Part shown: positions 9,776 through 18,391 of the stretch, piece after piece
How positions within the stretch are numbered: the stretch's first letter is position 1
Layout of the letters: every line of letters begins with the position of its first letter
Assembly: GCA_945902075.1 (NCBI GenBank)
Contig: CAMDMA010000004.1
Location: forward strand, 1 to 64,000
Direction of reading: 5' to 3'
Length of the DNA stretch: 64,000 nucleotides
Origin: Candidatus Kuenenia stuttgartensis
GTDB taxonomy: Bacteria > Planctomycetota > Phycisphaerae > Phycisphaerales > SM1A02
Made by a program: the position numbers and the translations under genes
Notes under the pieces: model-generated
Seen by the model: the letters and a program-made list of their open reading frames with translations, nothing else
What the model was told of the DNA's origin: nothing
Database searches by the model: none

Positions 9776-10891
9776 TCACTCCGCTAGAGACGCGAAAGCT
9801 GACGGAAAAACCAGATGCGCGACAAGGAGTGCCAGCGACCATACGACGGGTGCGGCGCTGATGATCACGGCGGCGTATGCCAAAAACTTCCCAGCGCTCC
9901 GTCGGAGCCGTGCGAGCAACTCGCACGCAATGATGACCCACATCATGAGCGCGAATTTAAAAGCCATTGCGCCATGCATTCCCCAAGCGTCGATCACGAG
10001 GGCCGCAAGTGGGTTCATCTCTCTACCACCGCGTTCAAGAATCTTCCATGTGAGCATGATGTCGAGGCTTGAGACGAGCACGAACCACACATACGCGTTC
10101 TGAAAGTGCATCTCCGGGCTGTCTGCAAACCGGAGCGGATCGTTGGCAAACGCGACACCGCACTCCGGACACATTCGCGGTTTCTGCAACGCGTGTGGGT
10201 TGACCGTGTGCCCGCAGTTGCGACATCTGCCGTACTTCTCGCGCAAACGACGACGAATCGCCTGAGGCAGCGCAACGACTATCCACGACACGCACGACCA
10301 AAAACTGACATCGGCAGTTAGTCCAAGCGCGAGCGGCCGAAGCGGAACGAGAAGCTGCTTGCCCTTCATTTCGCCTAGAAAAATATTCCAACGATGCTCC
10401 GGTATCGCATCGTGACCCTCGCCAGATGCGGACTTCGCAAACCATGCCTCGCTCGCAAATGCCCGAAACGGCCATCCAGAAAGCCCGGTGTCGATGCGTG
10501 CATAGCGATCGCGCTCAGAAGGCGGTGGAGAAAGCACTGCACCGATCGGAGCGGCGCGCACAACATCCAAATCGTCTCGATCCGCGCGATAGTGCACAAG
10601 CATTGTGTCCGGCCAGTACATGCGTACTCCATCCCATGCACTCTCGGCGACACACCAGTCGCTGCACGCGCCGCGCCGCACATCAATTGTGGGAGTGAAC
10701 ACACTTTCTGCGGGAACGATTGAAGCAAACAACCGACGTGAGTCCGCAGATTTTGGGCCCATCCCGAACATCGAGAGTGCGAGCGGCACCATCCATGCAA
10801 AAGTACAGGTCAGCACAACACCAGCAACGACGAAGGGCACCATCCAGCGCGCGTGTCGGAGCCACTGATTCATACATGTATCATGCCACAT
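9776..10891 (-). CDS. Membrane protein with zinc ribbon and C-terminal DUF5658-like domain
   Basis: A 371-aa protein of unknown function. There is one N-terminal membrane helix (WMVPFVVAGVVLTCTFAWMV). A roughly 190-residue extracytoplasmic region follows, then a helix near 210-230. Next comes a four-cysteine zinc ribbon (CRNCGHTVNP ... MCPECGVAF) and a three-helix C-terminal unit with the DUF5658 signature: Asp-Ile-x-x-Thr in SLDIMLTW, then GREMNPLAALVID and a conserved Lys in AFKFALMM. The start is uncertain: a TTG at 10900 overlaps the upstream stop (TTGA), and ATGs lie at 10891 and 10873. The overlap suggests co-transcription with the lipoprotein gene at 10897-11997. It is convergent with the glycosyltransferase gene, 13 bp away. 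Confidence 0.75.
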   Translation of the reverse strand: MWHDTCMNQWLRHARWMVPFVVAGVVLTCTFAWMVPLALSMFGMGPKSADSRRLFASIVPAESVFTPTIDVRRGACSDWCVAESAWDGVRMYWPDTMLVHYRADRDDLDVVRAAPIGAVLSPPPSERDRYARIDTGLSGWPFRAFASEAWFAKSASGEGHDAIPEHRWNIFLGEMKGKQLLVPLRPLALGLTADVSFWSCVSWIVVALPQAIRRRLREKYGRCRNCGHTVNPHALQKPRMCPECGVAFANDPLRFADSPEMHFQNAYVWFVLVSSLDIMLTWKILERGGREMNPLAALVIDAWGMHGAMAFKFALMMWVIIACELLARLRRSAGKFLAYAAVIISAAPVVWSLALLVAHLVFPSAFASLAE

Positions 10892-10896
10892 CTTTT

Positions 10897-11997
10897 TCAA
10901 CGTGAGACTGGCAACGTCAGCACTGGCGTCGTCGGCGCCGCGGCACCAAGGTTTGTCCGTTGCACACGCGCGATGACATCGGTGAGCATAAAAAGATGCT
11001 TGCTTGCAGTGTCATGGTCGTCGATCCAAAACCAATGGCCGCGGTAGGCCACGGCCACTGACGCGTGGTCGGGGCGGTCCTTCGTACAGTGAATATGGAC
11101 GATTCCCTGCCGCGCCGTCGCGATTTGGATTGCACCCGCACTCCGTGCGAGTTCGCTTGGCACATCAATCGTCGCAGCGAGAAAGCGAAGGATCGCAACA
11201 TAAGTCCGTGCGCAGATCGCAATTTCGTCACTCGTCGCCGAGGAACGCGAGCCCACGACGCGCACCGATCGCGCCCTTTCCTCATCGGTAAGCGGAGGCT
11301 GTCCGAGTAAGCCCAGGAGTTCATCGACCGCGACCGTGCGCAACGGGACACGCCGAAACCGCAGAAATGGGTGGTCTGTGCCCGCGCCATCAATACTCAC
11401 CGTCCCCTCTGGAATGAGAAGATCGAAGAGTTCGCAGACTCGATTGAAACGCTCGGCAGCGGGCTTACTCGCATCAGTTTCGATGAGTCCGAGGGTGTCG
11501 TCGTTGAAGCTCGCGACGAAAATACGCATGAGACTTCCTGGCATCGCTGATGACTGCAGCAAGCCGAGCAGCGTGCCCGTCTCAATCGGCCGAATCAAGT
11601 AGCGCGCGTACGCATCGCCCTCAATGGGTACATAAGAAACCGTCGGATTCTCTGAGTACTCGCCGGTCACTGTGAGCGGGGTGATGTTTCCGGCGTAGTT
11701 GTCGATCGGTCCGAAGCCGAACTGCATCTCTGGTGTCATGCCGACTTTCCAACTCGCGGTGATGGCAGAAATCCGCAGCAGGGAGACGGTCTCGCCGAAG
11801 CGGACACGCACGATGTGCTCAAGTTGCTGCTGCGCCTCCGCGTCCGAAAGCGCCGCATCGAAATCGCGGCGACTATTCCGAATGCCCTCAGCCCCGATCG
11901 TGGAGCAGCCCACGCAGACAAGCACTACGGTCATCATGCACGCCGTCAGACGAAGGGGCGCGAAAGAGCGAGAGTCACGCTGTCGGAATAATGCCAT
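10897..11997 (-). CDS. Predicted lipoprotein of unknown function
   Basis: A 366-aa protein that I do not recognise. The chosen ATG gives a basic N-region and a hydrophobic stretch ending MMTVVLVCVGCSTIG, a usable lipobox (VGC). The mature part has a conserved-looking LEHIVRVRFGETVSLLRISAIT segment near residues 60-80. Its C-terminal third (YVAILRFLAATIDVPSELA, VHIHCTKDRPDHASVAVAYRGHWFWIDD) looks like a compact alpha/beta domain with His, Cys and Asp residues, possibly a transglutaminase-like fold. That fold suggestion is weak inference. The downstream DUF5658 gene starts at or next to this stop. A GTG 24 bp upstream is an alternative start. Confidence 0.65.
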   Translation of the reverse strand: MALFRQRDSRSFAPLRLTACMMTVVLVCVGCSTIGAEGIRNSRRDFDAALSDAEAQQQLEHIVRVRFGETVSLLRISAITASWKVGMTPEMQFGFGPIDNYAGNITPLTVTGEYSENPTVSYVPIEGDAYARYLIRPIETGTLLGLLQSSAMPGSLMRIFVASFNDDTLGLIETDASKPAAERFNRVCELFDLLIPEGTVSIDGAGTDHPFLRFRRVPLRTVAVDELLGLLGQPPLTDEERARSVRVVGSRSSATSDEIAICARTYVAILRFLAATIDVPSELARSAGAIQIATARQGIVHIHCTKDRPDHASVAVAYRGHWFWIDDHDTASKHLFMLTDVIARVQRTNLGAAAPTTPVLTLPVSR

Positions 11998-12041
11998 CCG
12001 ACTATTCGAACAACTGGCCACCGTCGACGCAAGCCTGCTCG

Positions 12042-12072
12042 AAAAACACGGCCATCCTTTCGGATAGCCGTG
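12042..12072 (-). terminator. Rho-independent terminator of the lamin-tail gene
   Basis: On the reverse strand an 11-bp stem (CACGGCTATCC paired with GGATGGCCGTG, one G-T pair) closes a GAAA tetraloop and is followed directly by TTTTT. It lies 34 bp past the stop of the gene at 12106. Confidence 0.85.
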
Positions 12073-12105
12073 TGAGAGGTCTTCTGCCGCAAAGTGTGTG
12101 GCGAC

Positions 12106-12765
12106 TCAGCGACGACGACGGGCAACGAGGCCACAGAGACCAAGCAGCGCGCACGCTGCGGGACTCGGGACAGTGCCGATCGCCGTGCCAATCGAGCCGA
12201 CGTTTCCAAGGGAATCGACCGAAACGCCCGTCACTTGCGTTCCAATCGTGCCGACCGAACTGATCAGTCCGTTGTAGGAGGCATCGACCGCGCCCGCCGC
12301 GTCGTAGCCATAGAAGAAGCTCGAACCGGTCGTCGCCGCGCCGAACGAAACCTGCGTCGTCAGCGCGCCAACGGTGTCGAAGAGGCACACTCCGTCGCCG
12401 CCGGAGCCGAAGCTCACGCCCGACCCGCTATAGAAACCAACCTGCGTGCTCCCGGATCCCCAGAATGCGCTGAACGCCGCCACGCCCGCGCCAGCTGCCG
12501 ACTCCATGAAGATCACGGTTTCGCCAGCGCCGATCGAAGAAATGCCGCTGAGCGCAACAGCTGCGGCAAGATTGAATGAGCCGTCGTCCATCTTCCAGCC
12601 GGTGATGCTCATCGAGCTCGAACCATAGTTGGTGACTTCAAACCAGTCCGAAGTACCGCCCGTGCCACTTGAGCTCATGACTTCGGTGATGCGGAGATTT
12701 GCGGAAGCGGAAGCAGCGACAGTTGCCGCCGCAACGAACGCGATGAAGGAAGACGCGGTTTTCAT
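12106..12765 (-). CDS. Secreted lamin-tail-domain protein with PEP-CTERM-like tail
   Basis: A 219-aa exported protein. It has a Sec signal peptide ending ATVAASASA and a lamin-tail domain over most of the mature chain: LRITEVMSSSGTGGTSDWFEVTNYG, then ITGWKMDDGS and GETVIFMESAAGAG. The C-terminal sorting tail has a PSPAACALLGLCGLVARRRR pattern, i.e. a Pro-Ser-Pro turn, a hydrophobic helix and an Arg cluster, as in PEP-CTERM proteins sorted by exosortase. The ATG at 12765 follows a GAAAGG Shine-Dalgarno element; in-frame codons further upstream would add non-signal residues. The exosortase itself is not in the window. The lamin-tail domain may bind surfaces or polymer, which is only inferred. 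Confidence 0.85.
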   Translation of the reverse strand: MKTASSFIAFVAAATVAASASANLRITEVMSSSGTGGTSDWFEVTNYGSSSMSITGWKMDDGSFNLAAAVALSGISSIGAGETVIFMESAAGAGVAAFSAFWGSGSTQVGFYSGSGVSFGSGGDGVCLFDTVGALTTQVSFGAATTGSSFFYGYDAAGAVDASYNGLISSVGTIGTQVTGVSVDSLGNVGSIGTAIGTVPSPAACALLGLCGLVARRRR

Positions 12766-12953
12766 AGGAGTATGCCTTTCGAGGCTATTGAGGGAACAGA
12801 CGGTGAGGGACGAATAGACCGCCAAATGAGGGTTTGACGGGGACTCGTGAACTATGCCGCTGAATTCCTCGCGGGAAGTGTGGAATCTGTTCAGAGTCCA
12901 TGAGCTCGAGAGATGCCCCGCAACACCTGTTCATCCCATCTGAAACTGCGAGA

Positions 12954-13859
12954 TCATCCCACCCGCGCATTGGGCATCATCCCGCTCATCACAGGGAAAA
13001 CCTCCAAGCGCGGAGTGGGACCGAACACTCCAGCGAGCCAAGGATCGATCTCGTCCATATCCGGATCGGACCGACCACTGCCGACTTCAGCTTCGATCTC
13101 TGCGCGTGCGTCGCGCTCCGCAAGCAATGCCAATCCATCGACGAGTTCGATTCGACCGTCACGGTGCTCGACCAGGAGCGTGCAACTTTCCACCCAATCA
13201 CCACAGTTCAGGTACTCAATCTCCCCGATCATACGCCGCTCTGCTTTGTGGATGTGTCCACACACTACGCCGTCGAATCCACCGCGCCGCGCTTCATCAA
13301 CCAGTGCGCCCTCGAAATTCGAGATGAACGTACACGCCTGCTTTACGCGCGCCTTGATCGCTTGCGAAAGCGAGTCATACGGCAAACCAAAAAGTCGACG
13401 CCCTGCGTTGTATGCGCGGTTGAGTCGCAACAACAATTCATACCCCGTAGAACCCGCGATCGAGAGAAGTCTGGAGTTGCGCACAATCAGGTCAAACTGA
13501 TCGCCATGCGTGACGAGCAAGCGACGACCATCGGCGGTTTCATGCACCGCAGACATTGAGATTTGGATGCCGCCAAACACCAGCCCACAAAATTGCCTCG
13601 CAAACTCGTCGTGGTTTCCAGGGATGTAGGTAATCGAGGTACCGCGATGCGACATCTTCAGCAATCGGCGAATGACTGTGTTGTGCGCATCTGGCCAGTA
13701 CCACCGCTGCTTCAATCGCCACATATCGATGATGTCACCGACCAGAAAGATTGCGTCACAATCGACGTGCTTCAACACGCGTGCAAGTTGCTCCGCTTGT
13801 GCGCCGCCCGATCCGAGATGGCAATCACTGAGGAAGAGTGTCCTAAAGCGCGCTTTCAT
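12954..13859 (-). CDS. LpxH-like metallophosphoesterase
   Basis: A 301-aa calcineurin-like phosphoesterase of the UDP-2,3-diacylglucosamine pyrophosphatase group (COG2908-like). All metal-site motifs are present in order: SDCHLG (residues 11-16), VGDIIDMW (about 40-47), IPGNHDE (about 78-84), TH-GDQ (LLVTHGDQFD) and CGHIHKAE near residue 205. A role in lipid A biosynthesis is known for LpxH, but this protein is longer than E. coli LpxH (about 240 aa) and no other lpx gene is nearby, so the substrate is uncertain. It ends about 190 bp upstream of the lamin-tail gene. Confidence 0.82.
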   Translation of the reverse strand: MKARFRTLFLSDCHLGSGGAQAEQLARVLKHVDCDAIFLVGDIIDMWRLKQRWYWPDAHNTVIRRLLKMSHRGTSITYIPGNHDEFARQFCGLVFGGIQISMSAVHETADGRRLLVTHGDQFDLIVRNSRLLSIAGSTGYELLLRLNRAYNAGRRLFGLPYDSLSQAIKARVKQACTFISNFEGALVDEARRGGFDGVVCGHIHKAERRMIGEIEYLNCGDWVESCTLLVEHRDGRIELVDGLALLAERDARAEIEAEVGSGRSDPDMDEIDPWLAGVFGPTPRLEVFPVMSGMMPNARVG

Positions 13860-13939
13860 GCGTCGAACCTCCCTGCGCTACCGGTCCGTGGCAGCGGTTT
13901 GTCGCGTGAAGCATCTACGATCACTGTTTAGACGCAACA

Positions 13940-13960
13940 AAGCCCGCGCAAAGGGCGGGT
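13940..13960 (-). terminator. Possible weak terminator after thiC
   Basis: A GC-rich hairpin (CCCGC/GCGGG core) lies 26 bp past the thiC stop. On the reverse strand it is followed by CTTTGTTG. The short stem and interrupted T-run make it a tentative call. Confidence 0.4.
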
Positions 13961-13985
13961 CAGGGAACAGCGTGAATTCCGTGCA

Positions 13986-15899
13986 TCAAACCACGCGGTC
14001 GTCACTTGCAATGTTGAATGCCGGAGCGAGATTGACCTGGACCAATTTGCCCACCTTCTCGCCCTGCACGGTTTGCGCCGTATCGGGATCGACGTAGTCA
14101 GAGTGGCATGAGGCCTTCTCGCCGGTGTCCGCGCCAACAGCCTTCTTGGTCTTTGATGCGAGCTTGTGGATCTCATCAGGGCTGAGCACACCGCGCTTCG
14201 CGAGAATCTCTTGTTGCTCGGCAGTGAGCGCGGCACTCCTCATCGGCTTCCCGCGCTGGTACTCCTCTTCCTTGCCCGACGCAAACTCTTGGATCTCTTT
14301 CGATATGCGAACGCTGCACCAGTCGTGGCCGCACATCGCGCAAAAGTCGGTGTCGACGTCGAGATCCTCATCGTGGTACGCGCGCGCTGTATCCGGATCG
14401 AAGCTGAGTTCGAAATGCTTTTCCCAGTTCAACGCAGCGCGAGCCTTCGTGAGTTCATCGTCACGATCGCGCGCGCCAGGGATACCGAGTGCAACGTCCG
14501 CTGCATGCGCCGCAATCTTGTACGCAATGCATCCCTGCTTCACATCGTCTTTCTTCGGCAGTCCAAGGTGCTCCTTCGGCGTGACGTAGCAAAGCATGCT
14601 CGCGCCGTGATAGCCCGCAGCGGTGGCACCGATGCAACTCGTAATGTGGTCGTAACCTGGAAAGATGTCGGTGACGAGAGGACCGAGCACATAGAAAGGC
14701 GCGCCGTGACAAAGGCTGCGCTGCAACTTCATATTGAACTCAATTTGGTCGAACGGCACGTGACCCGGCCCTTCGACCATCACCTGCACGCCCATGCGCC
14801 AGGCGCGCTCGGTGAGTTCGCCGATGGTTTCCAACTCAGAAAGTTGCGCGCGATCGGTCGCATCGGCAAGCCCGCCAGGGCGGAGGCCGTCGCCGATCGA
14901 GAACGTCACATCATGACGACGCATGACCTCGCAGATTTTCTCCCAGCCCGTGTACATCGGATTCTGCTTGTTGTGCACGAGCATCCACTTCGCAAGCAGC
15001 GACCCACCACGCGACACGATTCCGATGAGTCGCTTCCGAATAAACGGAAGGTGCTCCTTCAGCACACCAGCATGAATCGTGAAGTAGTCAACACCCTGTT
15101 GCGCTTGGTGCTCAAGTGTTGAGAGAATCATCTCTTCATTGAGGTCTTCGATTTTCCGTCCGATGATCATCGAGTAAATCGGAACAGTTCCGATTGGAAC
15201 TGTCGAATTGCGGCAGAGCGCATCGCGGCATTCATCAAGATTTCCGCCGGTCGAGAGGTCCATGACCGTATCTGCGCCCCATTTCTCCGCCCACTGCAGT
15301 TTCTCGACCTCCTCGTGCGTGCCCGAACTCACCGGCGACGCGCCCATGTTGGCATTGATCTTCGTCTTCGACGCGCGACCGATGGCCATCGGATCAAGCT
15401 TGTGGCGCAGGTGCGCGCGGTTTGCGGGAATGACCATACGACCGGCCGCAATCTCGTCACGCACCGCAAGCGCGGTCAAATGCGGTTCGCGTTCCGCGAC
15501 ACGCGTCATCTCGCGAGTAATGACGCCCAGTCGCGCGCTTTCAAGTTGCGTGATCGCCACGAAGCCCTTTGGATAGAGGACGCGGCGCCACTGGCCGCGT
15601 GCACTCACAAACTCCACCAGCTCGTGCGCGTCACCACAGCAGTTCACGCACTTCGCGCCGCCGGGCGCCTCGGCAAGTTCAACTGTAGACCAGCCGATAG
15701 GAAGAAAATCCCATGCGGTCTTCACGCTTGGTGCAGGCATGCCAGGCGTGTCCGGCGAACTGAACGCAAGCGGTCCGCCGACATCTGCGCGTCGCGCGAA
15801 AGAGCCTGGAGTTGTGCCTTGCGCGTCCGTCGATGGATTGTGCGCGCCATGCATTGGGAGTTGGTAGGCAAGCGGCGTAGAGGTGGCGGTTGTGATCAT
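13986..15899 (-). CDS. thiC: Phosphomethylpyrimidine synthase ThiC
   Basis: A 637-aa radical-SAM enzyme converting aminoimidazole ribotide to HMP-phosphate in thiamine biosynthesis. The C-terminal 4Fe-4S motif C-x2-C-x4-C is intact (C520, C523, C528 in CAMCGHDWC). Other family blocks are [51 protein letters not shown] and [23 protein letters not shown]. The start at 15899 is set by AAGGAG six bases upstream; the in-frame ATG at 15920 would remove that element. Length is normal for the long ThiC form. It is regulated by the TPP riboswitch immediately upstream. No other thi gene is in the window. Confidence 0.98.
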   Translation of the reverse strand: MITTATSTPLAYQLPMHGAHNPSTDAQGTTPGSFARRADVGGPLAFSSPDTPGMPAPSVKTAWDFLPIGWSTVELAEAPGGAKCVNCCGDAHELVEFVSARGQWRRVLYPKGFVAITQLESARLGVITREMTRVAEREPHLTALAVRDEIAAGRMVIPANRAHLRHKLDPMAIGRASKTKINANMGASPVSSGTHEEVEKLQWAEKWGADTVMDLSTGGNLDECRDALCRNSTVPIGTVPIYSMIIGRKIEDLNEEMILSTLEHQAQQGVDYFTIHAGVLKEHLPFIRKRLIGIVSRGGSLLAKWMLVHNKQNPMYTGWEKICEVMRRHDVTFSIGDGLRPGGLADATDRAQLSELETIGELTERAWRMGVQVMVEGPGHVPFDQIEFNMKLQRSLCHGAPFYVLGPLVTDIFPGYDHITSCIGATAAGYHGASMLCYVTPKEHLGLPKKDDVKQGCIAYKIAAHAADVALGIPGARDRDDELTKARAALNWEKHFELSFDPDTARAYHDEDLDVDTDFCAMCGHDWCSVRISKEIQEFASGKEEEYQRGKPMRSAALTAEQQEILAKRGVLSPDEIHKLASKTKKAVGADTGEKASCHSDYVDPDTAQTVQGEKVGKLVQVNLAPAFNIASDDRVV

Positions 15900-15966
15900 C
15901 TTGGCTCCTTCGATTCGCATCCGGTGCCGCGGCGTCGAAGGAGCGGTGCACCGATTCGTGCGCCGA

Positions 15967-16050
15967 TCGCTTCCCTACGCCGGTGCAAGCCGGATCAGGT
16001 TCAACGGGTGCTTCTCAGCGTCCTGCGATTGCGAGACGCGCCCCGAGCGA
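15967..16050 (-). promoter_or_regulatory. TPP riboswitch (THI element)
   Basis: Reading the reverse strand, the aptamer runs from TCGCTCGGGG through CTGAGA, then ACCCGTTGAACCTGATC and CCGGCTTGCACCGG, to GCGTAGGGAAGCGA. These are the conserved THI-box blocks with the closing P1 helix TCGCT/AGCGA. It sits 67 bp upstream of the thiC start. The expression platform was not resolved; the AAGGAG Shine-Dalgarno lies within reach for translational control. Confidence 0.95.
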
Positions 16051-16073
16051 GTCGAGAGTGTAGCGGCTCCTGC

Positions 16074-16598
16074 TTAGTTTCCCCACTGCTCTCGCGCGAG
16101 AACGATGAGGTCGCTTGAACCGATGCTCTTTCCGAGCTGCCTCAGCATGTTTGAGATCTGTGCGGCGTGATAGTGCTGATGCGTGCAGACGTGAAGGAAA
16201 ATATCTGCGGCGTTGGTTGTGTACGTCTTGCCCTCGCGCACCCGTGGCATGGGTGATGCAAGAAACGCGGGATCAGATGCGCGGGCAAGCAGCGCTACCC
16301 AGCGCGCATCAAGTGGCACCCACGCGGACTCCAGGGACGCAAGTGTCGGAAACGCCTCGATTCCCGGGAGCGGAAATGCATTGTTTTCCTGCTCCAGCAC
16401 ATTGGCCCAAACAGTCTCAGCCCCCCAAAGATGAATCATCGTTCCGAGCAGTGTTCCGACTCCCATTTCGAATGCATGACCAAGTTCTGCTTCGGAACAG
16501 GTGCGCGCAACTGCCAGAATCTTTTCACGTGTCCAAAGTCGGTGTTCATGAAGGCGACGAATGGTGTCCATAGAGTGCATCGAGCTAGCGTACTCCAT
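16074..16598 (-). CDS. DinB-like four-helix protein
   Basis: A 174-aa cytoplasmic protein of the DinB/YfiT-like superfamily. These are four-helix bundles that bind a metal through three histidines, often acting as thiol-dependent transferases. Candidate ligands are the His in GTMIHLWGAE (about residue 56) and those in HVCTHQHYHAAQISNMLRQLG near residue 140; the last block is the family's most typical motif. Starts at 16598, 16580 or 16571 are all possible. It lies 42 bp downstream of the RNase HIII stop and 24 bp upstream of the riboswitch region, on the same strand as both. Function is unknown. Confidence 0.78.
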   Translation of the reverse strand: MEYASSMHSMDTIRRLHEHRLWTREKILAVARTCSEAELGHAFEMGVGTLLGTMIHLWGAETVWANVLEQENNAFPLPGIEAFPTLASLESAWVPLDARWVALLARASDPAFLASPMPRVREGKTYTTNAADIFLHVCTHQHYHAAQISNMLRQLGKSIGSSDLIVLAREQWGN

Positions 16599-16640
16599 GA
16601 AGAAACTTGTTTTTGACGACTGACACTCCCTACAGATCGA

Positions 16641-17402
16641 TCAGCGGGCGTGGGCGCGTGCGAGGATCGACGCTGCCGCGCAGGCAGGATGCCGCTCGCC
16701 GCGTACACACTCGTCCACCAGAAACGCTGCACATGCGGCGGCAACAGGGCGATTCGGCGCAAATCGATCGACGCGCGCTAAGGAAAACGGTTGGGTTTCA
16801 TGCACTTCGCGCAAACATTCCGCGTGCATCGAAGCGAGGAGGCGCGTTTCGTTTCCTCCGTGCGCGTGCAATGCTCGTGCACGGGCCTCGGAGGGAATGA
16901 CCCGCACCGCGTGCGACCAACGCGTGGCAATCCAATCCGCAAGCTCCGTCACCTCATGAGATGTGCAGAGCTTCGAGTCGCGCACGCCGCGCGCCAACGC
17001 TTCTGGCTCGTCGTCGAGAGGTAACGCAACCGCGGCGACCACCAACGCGCGTGCGCGCTCGCCCTTTCCAGCTTCGTCACTCCCACCAACAACGCGCACC
17101 CGTTCGGGAGAATCGCCACCGTCCGGGATCGCGCGATCCGACGGAAGAGCGACGCGGTGCCGCGCGTCGAACTCGTCGGCGCGCAGGTCATGCTCCGCTT
17201 CCACGAGGAGGATTCGTTGCCCGAAACGATCCTGAAGCAGAAGTACGCGTGTACCGCGATCGTCGCGGAACTCCCACTCCGCCATCGCGTCTGGCGGCGT
17301 GATTGTGTGAAAATCGCTCCGTTCAAGTCGCTCCCGCAGCGGTTCAAACCGCGGTGAAACGCGGCGATAGAGACGGATAGCAGGAGAACGCGTGGTGGCC
17401 AC
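16641..17402 (-). CDS. RNase HIII-like protein, C-terminally short
   Basis: A 253-aa homologue of RNase HIII, which cleaves RNA in RNA-DNA hybrids. Residues 10-75 look like the N-terminal TBP-like substrate domain (LLLQDRFGQRILLVEAE). The catalytic domain follows: GGSDEAGKGE (D109, E110), GVRDSKLC (141-146), VDRFAP (D212) and CAAASILAR (241-249). In the family this last motif is followed by some 50 more residues; here only AHAR remains before TGA. No other frame downstream resembles the missing part. The GTG start at 17402 faces the threonine dehydratase ATG at 17420 with 17 bp between, and both starts lie in an inverted repeat. Confidence 0.72.
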   Translation of the reverse strand: MATTRSPAIRLYRRVSPRFEPLRERLERSDFHTITPPDAMAEWEFRDDRGTRVLLLQDRFGQRILLVEAEHDLRADEFDARHRVALPSDRAIPDGGDSPERVRVVGGSDEAGKGERARALVVAAVALPLDDEPEALARGVRDSKLCTSHEVTELADWIATRWSHAVRVIPSEARARALHAHGGNETRLLASMHAECLREVHETQPFSLARVDRFAPNRPVAAACAAFLVDECVRGERHPACAAASILARAHAR

Positions 17403-17431
17403 GCGAGTAGGCTACCCATATGGCCACCACG
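17391..17431. repeat. 11-bp inverted repeat over both divergent start codons
   Basis: The arms CGTGGTGGCCA (17391-17401) and TGGCCACCACG (17421-17431) are perfect complements separated by 19 bp. They cover the GTG start of the RNase HIII-like gene and the ATG start of the threonine dehydratase gene. Because of this both proteins begin Met-Ala-Thr-Thr. It could be an operator, an mRNA hairpin, or a coincidence of matching N-termini. Confidence 0.8.
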
Positions 17432-18391
17432 ACGAACACGGAGTACGCCGCGAACATCGAGTCGATCCGCGCGGCACAACGCCGAATTGATCCCTTCATT
17501 CGCCGTACGCCGGTACTCACGAGTGCGACCCTCGACGATTTTTCGGGTCGGCGGCTCTGGTTCAAATGTGAACTTCTGCAAACAACTGGTTCGTTCAAGT
17601 TCCGCGGCGCGACCAATGCCATCCGCATGCTTGATGACGCAGTCGCGACGCGCGGGGTCGTGACGCATTCCTCCGGAAATCACGCACAAGCTCTTGCGCT
17701 CGCTGCACGCATGCGCGGCATTCCAGCGCACGTCGTGATGCCATCGAACTCAGCCGAAATCAAAAAGGCTGCAGTCCGCGGCTATGGTGCGGAGATCATT
17801 GAGTGCGAACCAACACTTGAGGCGCGCGAGTCGACGGCGGCTGCAGTGATCGCTCGAACGGGAGGCACCATGGTCCCGCCATTCAATCATCCAAACGTCA
17901 TCGCTGGCCAAGGCACAATCGCGCTTGAATTTCTCGACGAGTGCCCGCAGCTCGATGCGATCGTGGTGCCGCTTGGTGGCGGCGGACTCATCTCCGGCAT
18001 CGCGATTGCCGCAAAGGCGTTGAATCCATCCATCTGCATCATCGGCGCCGAACCAGAGTTTGCCGGTGACGGAGCAGCGTCAAAACGCCTCGGGTCGATC
18101 CAGCCCGCGATGAAGCCCGTGACGATCGCTGATGGTTTGCGCACGTCACTCGGACCGCTGACTTTTCCCGTCGTGCGCGACCTCGTAGACGAGATCGTCC
18201 TTGTTTCTGAGGACGAGATCGCAGCGCATATGCGGCTCGTGTGGGAGCGGATGAAAGTCACCATTGAACCGAGTGCGGCGGTTGGAGTCGCGGTTGCCTG
18301 CAGCACGTGGATGCATATGCAGAAAGACCACGCCGATGTCGGCGTGGTGCTTTGTGGTGGAAATGTCGATCTTGCGGCGCTTCCGTGGTAG
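17420..18391 (+). CDS. Threonine dehydratase / serine racemase-type PLP enzyme
   Basis: A 323-aa fold-type II PLP enzyme. The PLP lysine is K60 in TGSFKFRGA. The phosphate-binding loop is PLGGGGLISG near residue 190, and SSGNHAQALALAA follows the lysine as usual. IDPFIRRTPVLTS near residue 25 and EPEFAGDGAASKR fit threonine ammonia-lyase or serine racemase. There is no C-terminal ACT regulatory domain, so it resembles the catabolic or short form. Family members deaminate threonine to 2-oxobutanoate or act on serine or hydroxyaspartate, and sequence alone does not settle which. It is divergent from the RNase HIII-like gene. Confidence 0.9.
   Translation: MATTTNTEYAANIESIRAAQRRIDPFIRRTPVLTSATLDDFSGRRLWFKCELLQTTGSFKFRGATNAIRMLDDAVATRGVVTHSSGNHAQALALAARMRGIPAHVVMPSNSAEIKKAAVRGYGAEIIECEPTLEARESTAAAVIARTGGTMVPPFNHPNVIAGQGTIALEFLDECPQLDAIVVPLGGGGLISGIAIAAKALNPSICIIGAEPEFAGDGAASKRLGSIQPAMKPVTIADGLRTSLGPLTFPVVRDLVDEIVLVSEDEIAAHMRLVWERMKVTIEPSAAVGVAVACSTWMHMQKDHADVGVVLCGGNVDLAALPW

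Noticed and set aside
12002-12388. Minus-strand Gly/Arg-rich frame within the lamin-tail gene region
   Set aside because: It runs through a terminator hairpin and overlaps the well-supported secreted protein in another frame.
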